Assembly: GCA_014058105.1 (NCBI GenBank)
Contig: JACGCM010001548.1
Span: 62,001 to 126,000, forward strand
DNA length: 64,000 bases
Reading direction: 5' to 3'
DNA from: Kingdonia uniflora
Taxonomy: Eukaryota > Streptophyta > Magnoliopsida > Ranunculales > Circaeasteraceae
Positions 1 to 11,439 of the stretch are shown here, in pieces (position 1 is the stretch's first letter; every line of letters starts with the position of its first letter). A program made the position numbers and the translations under genes. A model generated the notes under the pieces. It ran no database searches and was not told the DNA's origin. It saw only the letters and a program-made list of their open reading frames with translations.

Positions 1-231
1 AGTTTTAGTTCTTTTCAATAGCTAGTCCATGATCTGTTTTCTCTGAATTCGTCATAAATTTGCCTCTGCCCAAAATGGGAAGTTGTAACTTCAGTAACAT
101 CTTGGGACTTGAGTTTTAAAAACAGTATGAGAACTTTCCATTTATCTTTCTTGCAAATTGTTATTTGTTTTATGAAGATGAATGAAAAATACAGTAGCCC
201 CATTAAATACTTCTCGTTGGTTGTTACTCAG

Positions 232-871
232 GCTAATGATTTCCCAAGCTGAGAAGGCTGTAGAAGTCCTTGAGATGGTTGCGGCAAAGAATCCTCGTGT
301 ACAAGCTTCACTGGTGGAGTCCAAAAAGTTCCTTGCCAAAGCAAATGACTCTATGAAATCCATAAAAACGGGACAGACTTCATCTAGAAGAGCCAAGAGT
401 TATGGCTACTCTTCCATTGGACGTGGTAACGGTTACGAGGAAACAGTTTCTGCAAATGGAGTCATCCAACCTAATGAAGAAGTGAATGGAACACATGTAC
501 CTGTCTTAAATAACAATTGGAGTACCAAGAAAACAGTTTCTGCAGAAGGAAATCTCATCCAACCTAATGAAGAAGTAACTGGAACCCATGTGACCTTTTT
601 GATTAATAAAGGGAGTACTGAAAGTTTTGGACTACGGGACTTGCTGACCAGCGGGGAACTGCTAGAATCGTATACACAGCGGGATTCAAAAGACGAGCAA
701 ATGGTTCCTAATGAACAAGAAAAGGCTGATAAATGCCAACGTACTGTAATAAAAACCGAAGAAAAAACTAAAGTTCCAAAGGCAGAGAAATTGGTGATTT
801 CAGATGCAAACACCGCAATCAATTGGAAATGGGTAAGGGGCAGACGCGTTGAAATGTCAGAAGACAATTAG
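232..871 (+). CDS. Last exon of an unrecognised plant protein gene (partial)
   Basis: This is the 3' end of a host-like gene that enters from the left edge. The frame ends at a TAG at 869-871. A likely splice acceptor (TTACTCAG) ends at 231, so I start the exon there and not at the in-frame ATG at 182, which lies in probable intron. The exon gives about 213 residues. The first 40 are a charged helical segment (AEKAVEVLEMVAAKNPRVQA and onward). A unit of about 40 residues is then present twice, marked by QPNEEVNGTHV and QPNEEVTGTHV, so the exon carries a short internal duplication. The tail is Lys/Glu-rich and ends WVRGRRVEMSEDN. No enzyme motif, signal peptide or membrane segment is visible. 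I do not recognise the family and assign no function. Confidence is fair that it is coding, because the duplicated unit keeps the frame open in a region otherwise rich in stops. Confidence 0.55.
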
Positions 872-1511
872 CCAATATCTAATCTTTATAGGTTGCGATA
901 TAAATATTCTGTTCGAGCCAAAAATCAGAGATTGGCAAATAGAAATGGGCAGAGTAGATTTATTGAAAAGGCAGAAGGCATTTAGCAAATATCAAATCAG
1001 TGTTGCAGGTTTTGGATATAAAATGTTCTGTTTGAATCAGAGATCAGAGATCGAAGGTGAGTATCTGCAATAAAATATATCTTCACTCATAACATAATTC
1101 TGTCTCAGCGACTGTACGATGAGCTGAGCGAACTTTTGATAGTATATCAGTTATAGTTGCTGTATATGTTCCTGAAATTTTAAGTGAAATCAAACAGGAT
1201 TAGCAGTAATCTCACTAAATAAATGTCTGTGCATAACTAGTAAGTCTGAGCATTATCTTATCTTGATGTATATGATCCTGTTCTAGTTTTACCCATTTCA
1301 TCCACCAGGTGAGAACATCTTGAGATCGGATATTAGGTCAGTATTGGAATAAGCATGAGCATAGAAAGGACTAGAAATTTTGGATAATAAGACTATTAAG
1401 AGTTTGTCAGCAATACATAGGCAAGTACATAATTATGGAGTACGGTATCGAACTATGACTTGACCAGGGTGCTCTTAGAGGCACCACATGATCTACATGA
1501 TTTTTTTCCCA
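872..1511. other. 3' flank of the first gene, no gene seen
   Basis: AT-rich sequence that probably holds the 3' UTR of the preceding gene. Related phrases recur (CAGAGATTGGCAAATAGAAATG near 925 and AAGGCAGAAGGCATTTAGCAAATATC near 970), which suggests a small imperfect duplication. No convincing ORF or transposon end is visible. Confidence 0.4.
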
Positions 1512-1775
1512 TTAGTTTGAAGTTTTGATGATGGAATCCGCCGCGGCGGAATGTTTGATATGGATGTCGACGGTCTTTTCAACTTCCTCAATCTTCTTTT
1601 GTTTCTCCCCTGCCTTTTTAATCTCCTCTTCTACTTCATCTATATTCACAGTTGGAATGATGAGCGGCTTTGGACAGCTGCGCGGTTGGAAGATTTAAGT
1701 GTCACCGTTTTCCTCGTGTGGATTGTTAGCGGCCGCATCTCGAGCAGCTGATTGGAATCTAAGTCTCCAATTCAT
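1512..1775 (-). pseudogene. Short coding remnant on the minus strand, unrecognised
   Basis: Read on the minus strand from the ATG at 1775-1773, one frame gives about 86 codons with a single TAA (after PHEENGDT). It stops at 1514-1512. The second half is a Glu/Lys-rich helix (VNIDEVEEEIKKAGEKQKKI) followed by HIKHSAAADSIIKTSN. The composition is GC-richer and more protein-like than the flanks, and the open frame on the opposite strand is a hydrophobic shadow of it. It could be the tail of a broken gene or of a gene captured before the Copia insertion next door. I do not recognise the protein. Confidence 0.3.
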
Positions 1776-2009
1776 TTTTCAAAGATCAGAAATTTGAAGT
1801 GTTTGTAAAGCTGAGAAAGAACATGAAGGAACACTTGAATGTAGATTTTTGCTTCTGAGTGCACATGTCGCGTGGTGGCAGTCTCAACCTTCGTCTTCGG
1901 CACACTTGTCCTACTGCAAATAATAGTGCAAATAAGCTCATTCTATGTGACCTGTTTGCACTCTGTAAGGATAAAGCTTTTGGTTTTTTCATATTAGCTA
2001 AATTTAAAA

Positions 2010-2704
2010 TGTTAGAATTTTTCAAAACTTACCTCATGTGAGTTTGACCCCTTGACTCTTAGTCATTTTCATAGAAATCTTTTTCATTTATCTCTTTTGA
2101 ATATACTGAAACTAAAAATATAAGATAATACTCACATGATATGATTATAACATATGACTAAGAGAGAGTGTATATGTGTGTGAAGGGCTTTTATACTCTT
2201 AACACACTTGGACTTTTCTCGGGCGGCTCGGGCTTAGGTTCGTGCTCTGGAGGCCCTTTGGGCTTGGGCTTGGCTCATCTTATACTTTTTGTTGAAAAGT
2301 TATTCATTCATTTATTTGGGATTGGGCTTTGACTTGGTTTGGTCGCGTACACATTCTCTTCCCAACGGCTAGTAGAACTATTCCGAAGAAACACGTACCC
2401 ACGACTGAGTTTAAAGCTCATGCATGTTGGAGTAAAGATCGGAGAGACGTTGTGAATGAAAGTCTATAAATACATCTTTCGTAATCACTTCAAAAACACA
2501 GAACTGACATAGTTCATCTATCTTTCTCTCTCTCCCTGTTCGAACTCCATCTCTACCATTTTACTAGGTTTTGCTGAGGTTCATATTTTAATTGTACGTA
2601 GTCTACCGGTACTAAGACTACTATATCGATCATCGATCACTGCTCGTTGTATCCTGGGAAGGGATGAGACTGTTATTACCTATACTTGGGGTTGGTTGAA
2701 ATAC
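2010..2704 (+). repeat. 5' LTR of the Copia element
   Basis: Direct repeat of 21739-22478. Shared landmarks in order are TGTTRGAATTTTTCAAA, GTTTGAYCCCTTGAC, ACATGATATGATT, GACTAAGAGAGAGTGTATAT, CTCGGGC-rich text, AGTCTACCGGTACT and TTGTATCCTGGGAAG. A TATA-like CTATAAATAC lies near 2464. The start is set at the TG of TGTTAGAATT. The end is set where similarity to the other copy stops, and could be a few bases off. Confidence 0.75.
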
Positions 2705-2899
2705 TCTTTAAAGATAGTACGATATACGCCTCGAGCCTTTCTTTTACTGTTGTTTTGTTGCTGCTGTACTTCCGGCCTCTCCATAGTTGTTGCTCTATCC
2801 TTCCTTGCTGCAACACAGAGTTACTAATCCATTTCTGGGGAAAATTATTTCACAAGTTCCTTAATTTATTTATGTAATTTTAAAGAGTATTTCTAATAT
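2705..2899 (+). other. Copia leader between LTR and gag
   Basis: Untranslated leader of the Copia element. It begins with a CTCTTTAAAG-like phrase directly after the LTR. No standard initiator-tRNA primer site (TGGTATCAGAGC) is visible here, so the primer may differ or the site has decayed. Confidence 0.4.
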
Positions 2900-3868
2900 G
2901 TGATTATAGCCCTTACCTTAGAAGTGTTGAAGTTTGATTCCAACATACCCTCTAAGTTTGATGGTCTCAACTTCAAGAGGTGGAAGAACAAAATGTTTTT
3001 TTATCTAACACTTAAGGAAGTTGCATACGGTCTCGAACATGACTGCTCTGGTGAACCTCCCGTTCTCGTTCCTGCAGTAGACTCTGACTTAATTGTAAAC
3101 GAATATGATAAAGTCTTAGACTCTGACTTAATTGTAATTTCATCCTGTAGCGGACGAACTGTACGATTACTATCTACAGTCCGAATTAACGAAAGCCGTT
3201 TGGTAAACATTACAGAAGAAGTATGATACGAAAGAGGTAGACTCTACAAAGTTTGCCGTAAGCCGATATCTCAAGTTTACTATGGTCGACGATAAGTCGG
3301 TAATTATCCAATCACATGAGTTACAACGAATTGCGCATGAGATTATGTCCGAAGGGATACCTCTTGATGAACAATATTTCTAAGTTGCCGTGATGATTGA
3401 TAAATAATTACCACCGAATTGGAAGGACTATAAGAATATCCTGCGACACAAGTCAAAGGAGCTTACCATGGAGAATTTGGTTATTCGTCTTAGGGTTGAA
3501 GAAGAATATAAAAAAAAAGACCTGAAAGAGGAGATCATTTTGGTTTAGGCCAAAGCGAAGGTTCATCTGAAACCTAAGGGGAAACCCATGAAGGCTAAGA
3601 ACAGTGGTAATCGGAACAACCGTCAGAACGGTGGTAATCCGAATAACCATCATAATGGTGGACACCAAAATCCTAATAAGGGAACGAACCAACAAGCCCC
3701 ACCATATAATGGAACAGTTTCTATTGTGTGCTTCAACTGTAAGAAGCTTGGACACATCTAGAAATTGTCGGAACTGCAGACTTGTTGCTCAGGCTAACGT
3801 TACCGAAGAACTCTTATTGGCTATGATCACAAAGTTCAACATGGTCTGTGGAACCGATGGGTGATGGG
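2900..3868 (+). pseudogene. Copia gag (nucleocapsid polyprotein), broken
   Basis: Gag forms the virus-like particle of the element in the cytoplasm. The start at 2900 reads into the gag core with SKFDGLNFKRWKNKMFFYL, the usual opening of plant Copia gag (UBN2-like family). After about 3230 the frame shifts repeatedly. Near 3729 the CCHC zinc knuckle is recognisable as CFNCKKLGHI, but the rest (TSRNCRNC) lies one frame over, so a one-base indel splits the knuckle. The C-terminal part continues LVAQANVTEELLLAM. The family is clear; the gene cannot give a full product. Confidence 0.7.
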
Positions 3869-5100
3869 CTGATTTTGGCACTTCTAGGCATGTATGCTAT
3901 GAGCACAATTGGTTCAAGACTTACAAGGAGACTGAAGACCAAAAGGTGCTACTTAGGGATTCCCATTGCACAAAAGTGCTAGGCACTGGAGATGTTAAAA
4001 TAGTATTTACCTCTGGAAGGATAGTGACTCTGAAGGATGTGATGTACACTCCTGAAATGAAGATAAATATTGTTTCTGGCTATCTTTTCAACAAGGCAGG
4101 ATTTCAGCAGATCATTAGCTCAGATCAACACATTTTAATTGACTAAGGGTGGAATTTTTGTGGGAAAGGGCTTTGCTTGTAATGAGATGCTCAAAATGAG
4201 TATTGAAATGAATAAATCTGCTTCTGCTTACTTATTATCTTCTTTTAATATTTGGCACTCTAGACTATGTCATGTTAACAAGAAGTTAGTACACAATATG
4301 AGTAAACTTGCTATGATCCCTAAAGTAAATTTAAAGGATTTGGATATATGACAATCTTGTAGTCAAGCTAAAATTACTAAAACCTTGCATACAAGTGTTG
4401 TTAGGGAAACACAACTTTTGGATTTAGTTCACTCTGACATTTGTGAAATGGACGGTACTTTAACTCGAAATGGTAAAAAATATTTATAACTTTTATAGAT
4501 GATCATTCAAACTATACTCATGTTTACCTAATGCGTCACAAAAGTGAAGCAATAGATATGTTTAGGACATATGTAACAGAGGTTAAAAATCAGTTTGATA
4601 GAAACATTAAAAGATTTGGTAGTGAAAGAGGCATAGAGTATGATTCACGTGAATTTTAAAACTTGTATGAATCCTTAGGGATTGTACATAAAACTACTGC
4701 TCCATATTCTCTAGAATCTAACGGTAAAGTTGAACGTAAAAATAGAACTTTCACTGAACTGATAGTTGTTATATTACTTAATTCTGGATCACCTAAATCT
4801 TTATAAAGTAAAACATTATTATCTGCTTTCCATGTTTGAAACCGTATTCCTCATATCACATCTAAATTGTTACCTTATGAAATTTGGAGAAAAAGAAAAC
4901 CTAATGTTAGCTATTTTAAAGTTTGGGGCTATTAAGCCTATGTTCGTAAACCTGATCTTAAATGAATAAAACTAGCTAGTAGAGCCTTAGAATGTGTTTT
5001 CATTGGTTATGCTATTAACAGTAAGCCTTACATGTTTCTTAAAATTAAGGATAATATTATTATTGAATCACTTGATGTTAATTTCTTTGAGGACAAGTTT
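3869..5100 (+). pseudogene. Copia protease and integrase region, heavily decayed
   Basis: Between gag and reverse transcriptase the three frames contain Copia protease and integrase pieces in order. The protease side reads ...[19 protein letters not shown] (about 4020-4080). The GAG-pre-integrase zinc region reads IWHSRLCHVNKKLVHNMSKL (about 4250-4310). Integrase text such as HSDICEMDGTL follows near 4430. Stops and frameshifts are frequent, including the TAA at 4143 and a TGA near 4349. The integrase core triad cannot be read in one frame. Function is inferred from order and from these short matches. Confidence 0.6.
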
Positions 5101-5367
5101 CCCTACTTACTGAGGGACAGTGGGGTAGTAGTGGGGGCTCTCGACCTTCTATGTCTTCGACCCCTAATGTACCTCAAGTAAAAGTTCCTAGAGTTGTTGA
5201 TTCTCATGATACAAACCCAGAACTTTCTAGAGGTAAACGTTCAATGATTGCTAAGGATTTTGGTAATGATTATATTATACATACCTCATAATCTAACCCC
5301 CAATACTATTAAGGAAGTGTTAACCTCAAGTGACGTTGATTTGTAGTAATAAGTCATTGATGATGAA

Positions 5368-6540
5368 ATGGATTCTCTTAGTACAAATGAAACTTGGAAT
5401 TTAGTTAACTTTCATCCTAGTAGACGTTCTATTGGGTGTAAATGGATCTTAAAAGGAAAATTTAAACCAGATGGTACTATAGATAAATATGAGGGATATA
5501 TGCAAAAGGAAAATATTAATTTCTTCGATACATATTCCCCAGTTACTCGTGTGACAACCATTAAAGTATTATTGGTCCGTGCTGCCGTGCACAGTTTGAT
5601 TATTCACCAAATAGATGTAAAAACTATGTTTTTAAATGGTGAACTTGAAGATGAATTATATATGGATCAGCCTGAAGGCTTTGTGGTACCCGGTGAGAAA
5701 CACAAAGTCTGCAAGCTGAACAAGACCTTATACGGTCTAAAGAAAGCTCAAAAGCAGTGGCACGATAGGATTGACCATTTACTTCTTTCAAATGGTTTTA
5801 AGATTAATGTTGTTGATAAATGCCTATATTATAAAGTATCTGGTGAAAGTTGTATAATAATTTGTCTATACGTTGATGATCTTATTATCTTTAGTTCTAC
5901 ACTTGATATTATTTTAGAAACCAAAAACATGTTTAATAATAACTTTGATATAAAGGAACTAGGCGTGGCTAGTATAATTTGGGCATGAAGATTACACGTA
6001 CAGAAACTGGTATTACTCTTAATCAATCTCATTATATTGAGAAGATCTTGAAGAAGTACAAATATTTTGACCGTAGACCTACTTGTACTTCTTGTGATCC
6101 ACAAGTTAAACTTTTAAAGAATTTGGGAGTGGCAGTTAGACAGAAAGAATACGCAAGTATTATTGGTAGCCTTCGCTTATGTTGTAGGGGTTGGCGTACT
6201 GGGATGCTATTAATCAAGTTATGCGATACCTAAAAAAGACCATGAACTTGGGTTTACACTACCAAAGGTTTCCCGCAGTCCTTGATGGATTTAGCGATGC
6301 AGATTGGAACTCATTCTTGGATGATTCCAAAGCAACCAGCGGATACATAACAATTACTATAATGGTAAGAAGTTAGCGATACGTAGCAAGTACAATACAA
6401 TGAGAGGATTTTTCACATCTAGTACTGTTACGGTAAATTTTGTATGACCAAAAAACAACTTGGCAGATCCTTTGACGAAAGAACTGTCTCGTGACAAAGT
6501 TTGGAGCACATCCTTAGGGAAGGGACTAAAGCCCATCATA
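5368..6540 (+). pseudogene. Copia reverse transcriptase and RNase H, broken
   Basis: The frame from 5368 to 5988 covers most of the Copia reverse transcriptase. It includes GCKWILKGKFKPDGTIDKY, the first Asp region QIDVKTMFLNGELEDELYM, KTLYGLKKAQKQWHDRI, and the catalytic CLYVDDLIIFS. At 5979 it shifts into RNase H, with GMKITRTETGITLNQSHYIE and SGYITI. The end DPLTKELSR is near 6460-6490. The catalytic Asp pair is intact but frameshifts (about 5980 and 6190) and the TAG near 6374 break the gene. The end of this gene is directly followed by the nested gypsy LTR. Confidence 0.75.
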
Positions 6541-6597
6541 GAATCACAAGTGGTGGGAACCCAACCTAACTGACTGAAAATCCCAAGAAATAGGTTC

Positions 6598-7080
6598 TGC
6601 AAGGGCTTATTCCCAATCTCAGTCTCACAGGGGTAAGATATCGACCTCCGTGTAAACAACTCAAAATTATAAGCCACCCGACGTCATTTAATGAAGCCAT
6701 TATGAGACAGAAGAGTCAGAACGTTATACTACCATTATGAAGATCCATCAAAACTTTGTTGTAACCTTTGTCATTAAAGGAAATAATGGTCGTCAAATGG
6801 TCACAATATAAGACCTATAAATAAGACAAGAGATTTACAGATGAGGAAGATGATTTTTTACCTAGAAGCTCTATATAAAAATATCCAGAGCATTCGTTGT
6901 AATAGTTAGTCTCTCTCAATAAGATCATTCTTTCTAAATCCTTAGGAGAGGTCGTGGTTTTTACCTATTCATAGGTTTCCACGCTAAATCTTATATGTTA
7001 GTGATTACTTATTATTACTAGTATCATGATCATATTTGGTGTGAGTTACTAAGTTCAAAATATGAAATTAGGCTCTTACA
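6598..7080 (+). repeat. 5' LTR of the nested gypsy element
   Basis: Direct repeat of 20724-21195. It starts TGCAAGGGCTTATTCCC (TGTAAGGG in the 3' copy) and ends GGCTCTTACA, giving the usual TG...CA ends. It contains ACCTATAAATAAGAC, a TATA-like site, near 6820-6835. GGTCGTGGTTTTTACCTATT near its end is shared with the LTR of the second gypsy element at 57987, which marks the two as relatives. Confidence 0.85.
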
Positions 7081-7105
7081 TTTATCACCGTCTACGGGAA
7101 TCACA
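7081..7105 (+). promoter_or_regulatory. Primer binding site of the gypsy element
   Basis: TTTATCACCGTCTACGGGAA directly follows the 5' LTR. It corresponds to the TTGGCGCCGTCTGTGGGAA-type site common after LTRs of plant Tat-like elements, with several mutations. The second gypsy element has the better copy at 57988 (TTCGGCGTTGTCTGTGGGAA). Confidence 0.5.
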
Positions 7106-7639
7106 AACGATTAGCCACAATGCTCAAACATAGAATATTGAGCCCAAGCCAAAACCATCCAAATGGCCAGACTGGAGGAGTAGACACGATGGCATAATTG
7201 AGTGCTACTCTAAATTCTGAGACAGAAAAGAGAACAATTCCGGAACAGCAATTGGCGGGCGTATAAGAAGCATTAAAAATTCTTCAAGGACAATAGATGA
7301 CGACACATGAGAACAAAGAGGCGATGTCGTCTAAATAAAGAGTTTCGGCTCAAGATAGGTTAGGACCTCTCAAAGGTATCAGCTAGGAAGCTGACATTTG
7401 ACCTGATCATAACCAACGCCAGCCTGAAGTCATACTGATACCAACCACTCAAGAAGAAGTCGATGAAGTGTTTGTCGACCTCAGACAAGTGGAGGATCCA
7501 AAAAAGGGAAGGACTCAGATTCCCGTGCGTGAACGCCTCAGCGAGGGAAGGGGAGATCACAACCCTAGATAAGGACGAATCCAACGCTAGACAGCCACAA
7601 CTTAATAGTTCGTTACTCAAGAACACGTAGACAAGCGCA

Positions 7640-8505
7640 TCAAAGAATTTCTAGAAGCCTAGATACACGCGGGAAAGAGTATCTTTAGCAGATTACAGAA
7701 GAGTCTGATCGGACAGGATCTATTAGACGGTGAGGTTCTTACCAGCTTTTACACGCCAAAAATCAAAAAGTACAAAGGAACTGATCCCGTCGAACATGTT
7801 CAAGAATTCCATGATGCATTGGGTGTACATTCTACATCAAATCACATCTTGTGCCACCTCCTCCCTACCAGTCTCTACGACGAACCTTTGCAATGGTTCA
7901 ACTCGTTAAAGGAAGGATCGATTCATACTTTCTAACAACTGCGAAAACTCTTCGTAAAAAATTATTCACACAATAGGGACAAGGAGGAGAATCTCTACTC
8001 TCATTTTAGTCTCAAGCAGGTGCCGGGGAAAGAACTTGAGATATTCACAAAAAAATTCTTAGATTTAGCAAAAAGAGTAGAAAACCTTGATACGAAGATT
8101 ACCGCTTCAGCCTTTACTAATGCTCCACTTATGGAGAGCCAGGCAAAGGAACACCTCATTTTGAACAAACTTGTAACTCTAGAAGATATGATCAAAAATG
8201 TCAAGAATTACATATACCTTGAAAAGATGTTGTTTGAGCGACAGAAACCACATAAATTAATCCATAAAACAAAAAGACAAACTACAAATCAGGAATTTGA
8301 ACGAACAACAGATACCGGAGGGGACAGAAAACGAGTTAAATCAAATAGAGATCGAACTCGGAAAGGTAGTGACCTTCCAAAACCATATCTTCCAAAGTTA
8401 ACTGCTATACTGGCCGACATGTACCCTACGCTTCAGAAATACAAGTTCTTCAGAGACGCCCAGCCTATGTATCCCATCGAGAGACTCCTAAAGTATACTT
8501 AAGGA
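7640..8505 (+). pseudogene. Gypsy gag polyprotein, broken
   Basis: Retrotransposon Gag core (PF03732-type). Reading with stops allowed from about 7710 gives KYKGTDPVEHVQEFHDALG, then EPLQWFNSLKEGSIHTF, a TAA, QLRKLFVKNYSHNRDKEENL, and LEIFTKKFLDLAKRVENLD. From 8020 to 8502 the frame is open for 160 codons. Compared with the second gypsy copy (58696-59826), the C-terminal zinc-binding segment with the C-H-H-C pattern is largely missing after about 8470. This suggests an internal deletion as well as point mutations. Confidence 0.65.
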
Positions 8506-8710
8506 CTGTAGACTGCATGAGTACATCGTTGACCTGGAAAGTTACAAAAATGGAAGTTACAGACTTACTACTGAAGTCGTCTAGATCACAGGAGGAACGG
8601 AGGAAAAACATTTATATCATATTCGCCTCAACCATTTTATCGAGACACACAAAATCAACATATCAGTCAAGTTCAAAAGTCGTTGCCTCCTCCAATGCCA
8701 CGACCTATCC

Positions 8711-9187
8711 ATGATCGACAAGGAGGCTCGATTACTTCCAGAATCCAGTAATAGGAGAGCGGGGATCTCGTTTAAAGATTGCGATACCAGCCACGTCAGA
8801 TTCCTTCATCATGACGCGCTTGTTGTCATGTTAAAAATGAGAAATGTTGTCTTACACACAATGATGGTAGATAATGGGAACAGTATTGAGTTACTATTTT
8901 AAAACACAATTGACTAGATGGGCCTAACAGATAAAGTCGAAGCTAGCGATATCGACATTAACAATTTCAATGGATCTAAGGATGAACGAGTAGAAAAGAT
9001 TGTGCTTCCCATTATAGCAGGACCAACAACTATCGATATAACATTTTATGTTATAAACGCAAAATCACGTTATTTAGGAATCATGGGACGATGTTGGCTA
9101 CAAAATATGCGGGCAATTCCATCAACTTATCACTTAATATTCCAGTTTCATTGGAATGGTAGAATATATGAGATCAAAGGTAGCTAG
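8711..9187 (+). pseudogene. Gypsy aspartic protease, active site altered
   Basis: The segment begins DKEARLLPESSN and reads SHVRFLHHDALVVMLKM, then HTMMVDNGNSIELLF. The last corresponds to the catalytic D-(S/T)-G motif of retroviral-type proteases. Here the Thr/Ser is replaced by Asn (DNG). A TAA and TAG (about 8900-8916) cut the frame. It resumes with MGLTDKVEASDIDINNFNGS and the flap-like RYLGIMGRCWLQNMRAIPST. The same order is seen in the second copy at 59840-60290. Assignment is by position and by match between the two copies. Confidence 0.6.
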
Positions 9188-9549
9188 AAGCTAGCTCAAG
9201 CTTGCGAGAATACAGTTGCTATCACGGCAGAACCTTCAAAAGAATTTACCGCAAAGCAATTACAAAACACTGTGCCCGCAGAAGACCAAACACTAAGTAC
9301 GGAAATCGTAGAATACGTCGAGATCAGTGGGGACAAGAAATCAGTCGGGACTCTTCTTCCCACCACAGAACGAAATGCTCTTGTCTAATTCCTAAAAGAA
9401 AATAGTGATGTGTTCGCATGTACATTTCATGAGATGCCAAGTGTCGACTCCTCTTTGGTTTGTTGCAAACTTTGTTTGAGGGACAAGGTCAGGGCTGCCA
9501 AACAAAAATAGATAATACTAGCACCCCGACTTAGGTGGGGGGAAGTCGA

Positions 9550-10800
9550 CAGGGAAATCGACAAACTTATCAAGGTTGGTTTTATCCGAAAGGCCGATTA
9601 TCTTGACTAGATCTTAAATATTGTGGCAGTTCTAAAGAAAAATGATAAGATTAGAGTGTGTGTAGATTTTACATACCTAAATAAATATACTTTGAAAGAT
9701 AGTTTTCCCCTTCCTATAATAAACCATATGCTCGATTCAACCGCTGGATACGGGCTCTTGTCCATGATGGACGCTGCATCAGGATATAATCAAATACCAC
9801 TTTTACCCGAGGATCAAGACAAAATAGCTTTCACCATAGAGCATGGGTTATACTGCTATAAAGTCATGCCTTTCAGACTCAAGAATGAAGGAGCCACTTA
9901 TCAAAGATTGATGACCCAAATGTTCAAGGATCTTCTCGAGAAAATAATAGAAGTCTACATTGATGACATGCCGTGTAAAAGTCTAGGAAGGGAAAATCAT
10001 CTCGCAGATCTTCACACGACATTCGAAATTCTTCGATCATATAAACTGAAGCTGAACCCTGATAAATACCAGTGTGGAGTTTAATCTGGAAAATTCTAGG
10101 GATATTTGATTAGTAAGAAAAGAATTGAAGCTGACCCAGATCGTATTCGCTCCCTGTTATCAATGTCTTCACCAAAGACAAAGAAAGATGTACAAAATTA
10201 AGTTAGCTAGAAAAATAGCAACAATAAATAAATTTGTGTCAAAATCCTCAGACTGCTGTAGGTGGTTATTTGACCTACTTCGGGATGGAATGATGAAAGG
10301 GAAAAGTAAAAAAGACCTTGAGATCGAGTGGAGCACAGAATCTGAAGCAGCATTTTAAGAACTAAAATGTTACCTAGGAAAGCCGCCAATAGTGAGTACC
10401 CCCACAGAAGATGAAGAGCTTACAATATACCTTGCAGTTACAGAAAACTCACTAAGTTCGGTTCTTATTCAGCTTATTGACAAAACAGAAATACTGGTTT
10501 ATTTCATCAGCAAGACTCTTACCCCAACAGAGACACGATACACTAAGATCGAGAAATTACTCCTAACCCTCATGTATACTTCCCAGAAACTAAAGCAATA
10601 CTTTTAAACTCATTCGATTCGTGTAATAACAAATTACCACTTACGGGAGGTCTTATCAAAAAATGAAAAATCCCGACGAGTACAACAATGGTCGGTTAGT
10701 TTGGGAGAGCACGATATTTGTTTTGAACCGAGACATTCTAAAAAGGGTCAAGGAGTCGCAGATTTCTTAGCTGATTTTCCAGTTGACGACCCTAATTAGG
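9550..10800 (+). pseudogene. Gypsy reverse transcriptase and RNase H, broken
   Basis: The frame 9623-10084 is most of the gypsy reverse transcriptase. It has RVCVDFTYLNKYTLKDSFPL, then LLSMMDAASGYNQIPL with the first catalytic Asp, then VMPFRLKNEGATYQRLM, and the catalytic pair in EVYIDDMPCKS. A TAA near 10083 and later stops break the link to RNase H. RNase H can be followed through ELTIYLAVTENSLSSVLI, VYFISKTLTPTETRYTKIEK and QGVADFLADFPV (about 10765-10795). Catalytic residues of the polymerase are kept. Integrase lies downstream, which is the gypsy gene order. Confidence 0.8.
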
Positions 10801-10849
10801 AAGAAGAAAACATCGAGTGGAAGAACAATTTGAGGAGAAATTGGATTGG

Positions 10850-11280
10850 ATATCAAAAAAAGGATGACAATTTTTAACCGATGGATCTAAGGGTTCGACA
10901 GGCTCAGGGATCGGTATCATTCTTATCACACCCTCTAATGATTGAATTAAGAAATCAATCTGACTCAATTTTGAGGCCACCCACAATGAAGCTGATTATG
11001 AAGCACTAATACATGGGATGGGCATGGCATTGGAACTTGGAGTGGCCAAACTCTCTATCTACATAGACTCATTATTGATCATGGACCATTATACGGAGAA
11101 ATATTAGAAAAATGGCAGAATAGTGAACTACTCAGTAGTAGTGGCCGACAGGATTAACAGATTCAAAAAGGCAACAATCGAGTACTTACCTCGAGGAAAA
11201 AATAGACACCTGGATCCCTTACTTACCTTGCCGGAGTCCTCGGAATCGAAGCCTGATATCTACAGATTGAAATAGTATCT
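10850..11280 (+). pseudogene. Second (archaeal-type) RNase H of the gypsy element
   Basis: After the first RNase H there is a second RNase H fold: FLTDGSKGSTGSGIGIILI (first Asp), then LNFEATHNEADYEALIHGM with the usual Glu/Asp region, then LSIYIDSLLIMDHY (third Asp), then VVVADRINRFKKATIEYLP. This extra domain between RT/RNase H and integrase defines the Tat lineage among plant gypsy elements. Single stop codons are present (for example near 10875, 10946 and 11106). The same domain is in the second gypsy copy at 61930-62330. Confidence 0.7.
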
Positions 11281-11439
11281 ACCCCCAACATTAACATCAT
11301 TCAATCGAAGGCCATTAATACTGGGGGCGGTGATGAAGCAGATGATGATTGAAGATGACCTTTTCTCACGTATATTTGACTAGATAACAAGTTTTCTGGT
11401 GTACTCCCCAACGATCTCAACGAATGAAGATGACTGATA

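Noticed and set aside
849..1073. Plus-strand 74-codon frame after the first gene
   Set aside because: Overlaps the stop of the real frame and follows a local duplication; composition is not protein-like.
1551..1751. Plus-strand hydrophobic 66-codon frame
   Set aside because: Shadow of the Glu/Lys-rich minus-strand remnant.
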